From the NCBI GenBank assembly GCA_947172415.1, contig OX359202.1:2172501-2236500 (forward strand): DNA of 64,000 nt. The letters run 5' to 3'. Below are positions 59,712-64,000 of this stretch, one piece after another; within the stretch, counting starts at the first letter, position 1; the number at the start of each line of letters is the position of its first letter. The DNA is from Chondrosia reniformis. Its lineage: Eukaryota; Porifera; Demospongiae; Chondrillida; Chondrillidae. The position numbers were made by a program, and so were the translations under genes. Below the pieces are notes generated by a model. The model made no database searches. It was not told the DNA's origin and saw nothing but the letters and a program-made list of their open reading frames with translations.

Positions 59712-61682
59712 ATGGCAAGGGACCTCGCAAGTCTGCCTCTGGAGATCCTGCTTTTCATCTTCTTATGCTTGGATCTGAAAAGTCGAATATCTCTTGGTCG
59801 TTCTTGCAAAAGAATGCATTCAGTTCTGAATGACAGTACCCTATGGAAATCCATTGAAATATATAAAGTCAAATCTACCACATCTTCGCTAGTTTCCTTT
59901 TTAAAAAGGTGTAGTCCTTACGTGGAGAGGTTTCGCATGGAAGGACACTTTCCGCTTAAGTCAACAGGCAAGTTAATTTCAATGTTTGCAAACATTGAAT
60001 CACTTGCACTTAGACCATCCAGGACCGTTGCCATTGATTCAGCTTTCATATCGTCAATTTGCGAGGCATGCAAATGCTTAAGTGAAGTAGTCCTATATAT
60101 CGACAGGTTTCCGTTTGATAGTATACATAAGGATAGTCATATACTAAATTTGCTAAGGCCCTTCTTCTACAGGAGTAAGCCTTATAATCGCATTGTTCTG
60201 TATTGTACAAATATGGCCGCAGGTCAGCTGTTGTACAATACTCATGAATATAAACGGTCCATCAATCAAATGATATCTGATGTATTAAGCTTTTGGCTTA
60301 AGAATGTTTTCTCGGCCCCGCAAAATTTGGATCTTCATTTCCTAAGGCCAGATTGTGGCAATGCCCAATTGACTCAGAGTGTTGACTATTCTTTACTGAG
60401 TAAACTGCTATCAAAGGTAAATCCTGAGAGGTCTGCCATGATGGGTACTAAGAGTGTGCTGTCTGTCTGCTTATGTTGCAGATATTTGTTGGTTCAAGGT
60501 AAATGTAAGCCTCATTTTCAGTGTGCACTGCAACCAGAGCAGACATCACCAATGTTAGCAAGCTTACCTGGAGATATTGAGGGAAGTAGTCATCTTGTTA
60601 AAGTTAACGAGTTTGTTATATGTTACCGCTTTCCAAACAAACTATGGTTATCTGGTATTTCTTGTGAACTGGGTGATTTTAAAATAATTACCCATTTGGA
60701 TTTATCTTTTGATGCTGGCCTAAACTCTCATAACTTGCAGGTGGTCGCACAACAATGTACAAAGCTTAGAGCACTTAATATTCAAAGATGTACATCAGCC
60801 ATGAATGATTTTGAGGGCTTAGGGGCTGTAATTGCATCATGCAAGCAATTACATTTTCTGAACATCCTTGGGATACATTTAAAGGAAAATCAAAAAGAAG
60901 AGTCAATGAAAATTTGGAAAATAATTGCACAAAGCAAACTACAGAACATTTTAATCAGTAGTTGCTTTCTAGCTGTTCCCTCCAAAGAAGAGGCATCTTC
61001 TGAAGCCCTAATTACCCTTTTTAGTAGATTTGCTACTCTAAAAGCACTCTATGTATCGATTAATCCAACTCCAAAGGAATACAAGAATTGTGTGCCTTGT
61101 CTGACGTTGTCAGATACTAGCCTTAAAATGGTAGTTGAATGCCCATCCATTGAGTACATAAATATACAAGGTGTCACACGTGGTTATCCTAGTGCCTTGA
61201 GAAAGTTGCTCAGTGACTCCTGTAAATTAAAATCAGTCTCTGTAGGCAATGCTTGTGGAATGTTTAGTTCAGTAGCTCTCCCTCTACCTCAAAATAACCA
61301 TAATATTTATTTATCAATTTGTCAGCTATGTTTTGTCAACAAGCACTTTGATGTTCCAGATGTGATTTGTGAAGCTCTTGGTAGAAATGGGAAGCTTACT
61401 CACCTCTGTTTACATGTGCGTTCAGTTTCAAGGAGAGGGCTAGAATGTATTCTGAAGGGAAATCCAAATCTTTCACTTGTAGAGATCATAATTTCCTCTA
61501 CAGAAGCAAGAGGAAAAGTCTTTCAAAAATTTGTCAAGGACTTAACTACATCACTCTCTTGTCCTGCGGTCATATTTGGCTTTTATAAAATAGCATTTAT
61601 GAATCCTGTAGATATCCACAGTACATGGACTTTATCATCCTGTCTGACAGCACCAGAAACTCTATGGCATATCTGTGACTGA
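59712..61682 (+). CDS. F-box/LRR-like protein, single exon, 656 aa
   Basis: Residues ~5-45 (LASLPLEILLFIFLCLDLKS, then ISLGRSCKRMHSVLNDSTLW) are an F-box, which by family binds SKP1 and makes the protein the substrate receptor of an SCF ubiquitin ligase. The rest has irregular leucine-rich repeats: ITHLDLSFDAGLNSHNLQVV, LRALNIQRC, LHFLNILG, LKALYVS, LTHLCLHVRSVSRRGLECIL. It is the only intronless gene of its size here; the open frame is intact with no sign of decay. It ends HICD before TGA. Closest to FBXL-type proteins; no orthology can be set by eye. Confidence 0.88.
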   Translation: MARDLASLPLEILLFIFLCLDLKSRISLGRSCKRMHSVLNDSTLWKSIEIYKVKSTTSSLVSFLKRCSPYVERFRMEGHFPLKSTGKLISMFANIESLALRPSRTVAIDSAFISSICEACKCLSEVVLYIDRFPFDSIHKDSHILNLLRPFFYRSKPYNRIVLYCTNMAAGQLLYNTHEYKRSINQMISDVLSFWLKNVFSAPQNLDLHFLRPDCGNAQLTQSVDYSLLSKLLSKVNPERSAMMGTKSVLSVCLCCRYLLVQGKCKPHFQCALQPEQTSPMLASLPGDIEGSSHLVKVNEFVICYRFPNKLWLSGISCELGDFKIITHLDLSFDAGLNSHNLQVVAQQCTKLRALNIQRCTSAMNDFEGLGAVIASCKQLHFLNILGIHLKENQKEESMKIWKIIAQSKLQNILISSCFLAVPSKEEASSEALITLFSRFATLKALYVSINPTPKEYKNCVPCLTLSDTSLKMVVECPSIEYINIQGVTRGYPSALRKLLSDSCKLKSVSVGNACGMFSSVALPLPQNNHNIYLSICQLCFVNKHFDVPDVICEALGRNGKLTHLCLHVRSVSRRGLECILKGNPNLSLVEIIISSTEARGKVFQKFVKDLTTSLSCPAVIFGFYKIAFMNPVDIHSTWTLSSCLTAPETLWHICD

Positions 61683-62143
61683 AACTCTAAATTTCTTTTC
61701 AGGTAAAATTGTCTTTTGGTTAATTTTATATATACAAACAACTGTGAGCATGTTTTGAAAGCAGCTAACTATCTACCAAAACCACATCACTCTTTGAAGA
61801 AAATTGCTGTAGCATAAATATAATCAATTGTCCTTCATTTTTTTATGTATATAGACTACATTTGCAATCATCCGGTCGGTGTTGGAGAAAACATGACCAG
61901 TTCTTAGAGCTCTAGTCGAAGTAGAAGTTTTAGCTGATATTTATTATTGGGGGTGCATGCTTTAATCAAGCCCCACGGTAATATCGAGTGTTTAGCCCTG
62001 ACCACAAATACCGCAAACGAACCACTTAGGCTTCCACATAAGACTCGAACGCTTTTCAAGGGTTGAGCTACAGACAGACAGCTTAGAACGGCAGAAACGG
62101 TAGGTGTTTCACTATCGGTCACAATGTAGTATGTAGACATACA
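61683..62143. other. 3' flank of F-box gene
   Basis: No gene supported; probable 3' UTR and intergenic sequence up to the palindromic element. Confidence 0.5.
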
Positions 62144-63205
62144 TAGAGTAATGTATCAGAATTCGGCCACATCAGATTTCGGACGCCTTGTTCTCAGCAA
62201 GTATTAAAGCTACGAGCCTCAAATGGATATTAAATTGTAGCCACTTTTGAGAGAGACCAGCAGGCACAGTAAGAGGGGGCTGCGCCTCGGCTTCATCGAA
62301 CACGAGCTGTTTAAGTGGGGTGGCCGAATTTAAGCAAAGTTCAGACGGTTAAATCAGAATTCGGACGACAGCCTCTAGCGCCCTCAGTTTTGGACTGACA
62401 TACTTGAATATTTCACAGGTGGTAGCTCTATCCTTCCTCTCTGACGTTGCCAGCTTTTATCGTGAAACGTTCAAGTTTGCGAAAATGCGAGCTCGATAAC
62501 CACACGTAACAACATATAATCAGAATTCGGACTATAACGAAGTTTCAACAGAACAACAGAATACTTCACAGCATGGTAGCTCTATCCTTCCTCTACATGC
62601 AAATTTCTTAACTTTCAACGCATAACGTTTAAGATCCAGGAAATGCGACGTTAAAATCAAGTCATATGTGAGTTAATTATATGACTTGATTTTTAACGTC
62701 GCATTTCCTGGATTTTAAAGGTTATGCGTTGAAAGTTAAGAAATTTGTAGAGGAAGGATAGAGCTACCATGCTGTGAAGTATTCTGTTGTTCTGTTGAAA
62801 TTTCGTATATTATATAGTCCGAATTCTGATTATATGTTGTTACGTGTGGTTATCGAGCTCGCATTTTCGCAAACTTGAACGTTTCACGATAAAAGCTGGC
62901 AACGTCAGAGAGGAAGGATAGAACTACCACCTGTGAAATATTCAAGTATGTCAGTCCAAAACTGAGGGCGCTAGAGGCTGTCGTCCGAATTCTGATTTAA
63001 CCGTCTGAACTTTGCTTAAATTCGGCCACCCCACTTAAACAGCTCGTGTTCGATGAAGCCGAGGCGCAGCCCCCTCTTACTGTGCCTGCTGGTCTCTCTC
63101 AAAAGTGGCTACAATTTAATATCCATTTGAGGCTCGTAGCTTTAATACTTGCTGAGAACAAGGCGTCCGAATTCTGATGTGGCCGAATTCTGATACATTA
63201 CTCTA
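62144..63205. mobile_element. 1.06-kb near-perfect palindromic element with TA ends
   Basis: Arms 62144-62667 and 62679-63205 are inverted copies with few differences, around an 11-nt centre. Outer ends read GAGTAATGTATCAGAATTCG on both strands, each flanked by TA. The word TCAGAATTCGGAC (or close variants) recurs inside each arm at least three times, as in subterminal repeats bound by a transposase. No open frame of note. Probably a foldback derivative of a TA-inserting DNA transposon. Confidence 0.88.
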
Positions 63206-63608
63206 CTAGGCGATCTTTGTGAATGTAAAGTGTGTCAAAACGGAACGGATGTTCTCGGTACTCCATAAGTATATTTGTCGTGTTTAGAAGTGACTCAGTA
63301 GGGCTAATAAGATTCCATTATTGTGGAACCCCCTGTAAATAGGCCTACGTAGCTAATTATATAGGACCAGCCAAAAACAAGAATGAATAATTGAGCTATA
63401 TAGCTATTTCAAAGGTCAAATGCTTTGTAATTAATACTGTTGAATGATAACCATAGAATAGCATCAAACTTAGTACCAAGGAACTAGAAGTGGTAGAGAT
63501 GCAAAGCAAGGATTTCTTAATAAAACTCATACTCCACTGAAAACAATCATAGCCTGTTATGGATAATTTGGTAAGGTTACAGCCTATATTTGTTAAGCTT
63601 ATATAATA

Positions 63609-63981
63609 CAAGTTAAAAACATTCAAAAATGAAGTTAAAAGTAGAGATGGCACTATAACAGTGATTGGCACATCTAGAAAAAGTAACAAAACAAGAAAGT
63701 GATCATATGGTAAGGCTAAAATTGCAGAAGTGGCATACTGAAACTTAACTATACACATCACTTCTATGTTTGGGCGCATCATGGATATATATACTAGAAG
63801 TAGGGATCGATGCGCCCAAACATAGAAGTGATGTGTATAGTTAAGTTTCAGTATGCCACTTCTGCAATGTTAGCCTTACCATATGATCACTTTCTTGTCT
63901 CGCTACTTTTTCTAGATGTGCCAATCACTGTTATAGTGCCATCCCTACTTTTAACTTCATTTTTGAATGTTTTTATTTAAC
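63609..63981. mobile_element. Foldback MITE, family A copy 3 (longest form)
   Basis: Arms of about 160 bp (AAAACATTCAAAAATGAAGT.. and its inverse) around a centre near 63790. The centre carries an extra inverted stretch (GATGCGCCCAAACATAGAAG) absent from the 45.4-kb copy. It runs up to the window end, where the sequence continues as in the 45.5-kb and 32.4-kb flanks. Confidence 0.85.
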
Positions 63982-64000
63982 TTGTATTGCTCCTTTTTTC

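Overview
The window is animal (metazoan) nuclear DNA. Every gene but one is split by short AT-rich introns with GT..AG borders, and the proteins are animal types: a TRP channel, an M13/neprilysin peptidase, a FUT8 fucosyltransferase, a Kelch protein and an F-box protein. Base composition is strongly AT-rich, with many TACGTA/TATATA tracts. Compact introns, many small foldback elements, Penelope-like elements with hammerhead ribozymes and a kinase-Kelch fusion suggest an early-branching animal. A demosponge is my best guess; this is inference, not proof.

Layout. 1-3.7 kb: non-coding, with one MITE and a pair of imperfect direct repeats. 3.7-22.1 kb (minus): one 29-exon gene for a TRPA-like channel of about 1600 residues with a long ankyrin domain; its exon lengths sum to a multiple of three and every junction keeps frame. 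22.3-22.6 kb (plus): a possible two-exon micropeptide divergent from the TRP gene. 22.8-27.5 kb (plus): a small unknown gene in which a 36-nt plus 63-nt exon pair is present four times in tandem, carried on units of about 1.17 kb that also hold a MITE and an antisense LINE reverse-transcriptase fragment. 29.0-31.9 kb (plus): a three-exon protein kinase-Kelch fusion. 34.9-43.5 kb (minus): a 19-exon M13 metallopeptidase with a one-base frameshift in an eight-base homopolymer. 51.4-53.7 kb (minus): an eight-exon FUT8. 53.9-55.5 kb (minus): a 5'-truncated Penelope-like retroelement with GIY-YIG endonuclease and a hammerhead ribozyme. 58.1-59.6 kb (minus): RRP36, four exons, divergent by 81 bp from a single-exon F-box protein gene (59.7-61.7 kb, plus).

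FUT8 lies between two direct copies of one segment (about 44.6-49.8 kb and 55.5-58.7 kb). The right copy holds the working 3' half of RRP36; the left holds a decayed copy whose last exon is disrupted by a TA microsatellite. The end of the window holds a 1.06-kb almost perfect palindrome with TA flanks and another member of a smaller foldback family seen three times here.

The genes do not form a pathway. The most unusual structures are the in-frame tandem exon amplification at 23-27 kb, the large palindrome at 62-63 kb, and the hammerhead-containing elements.
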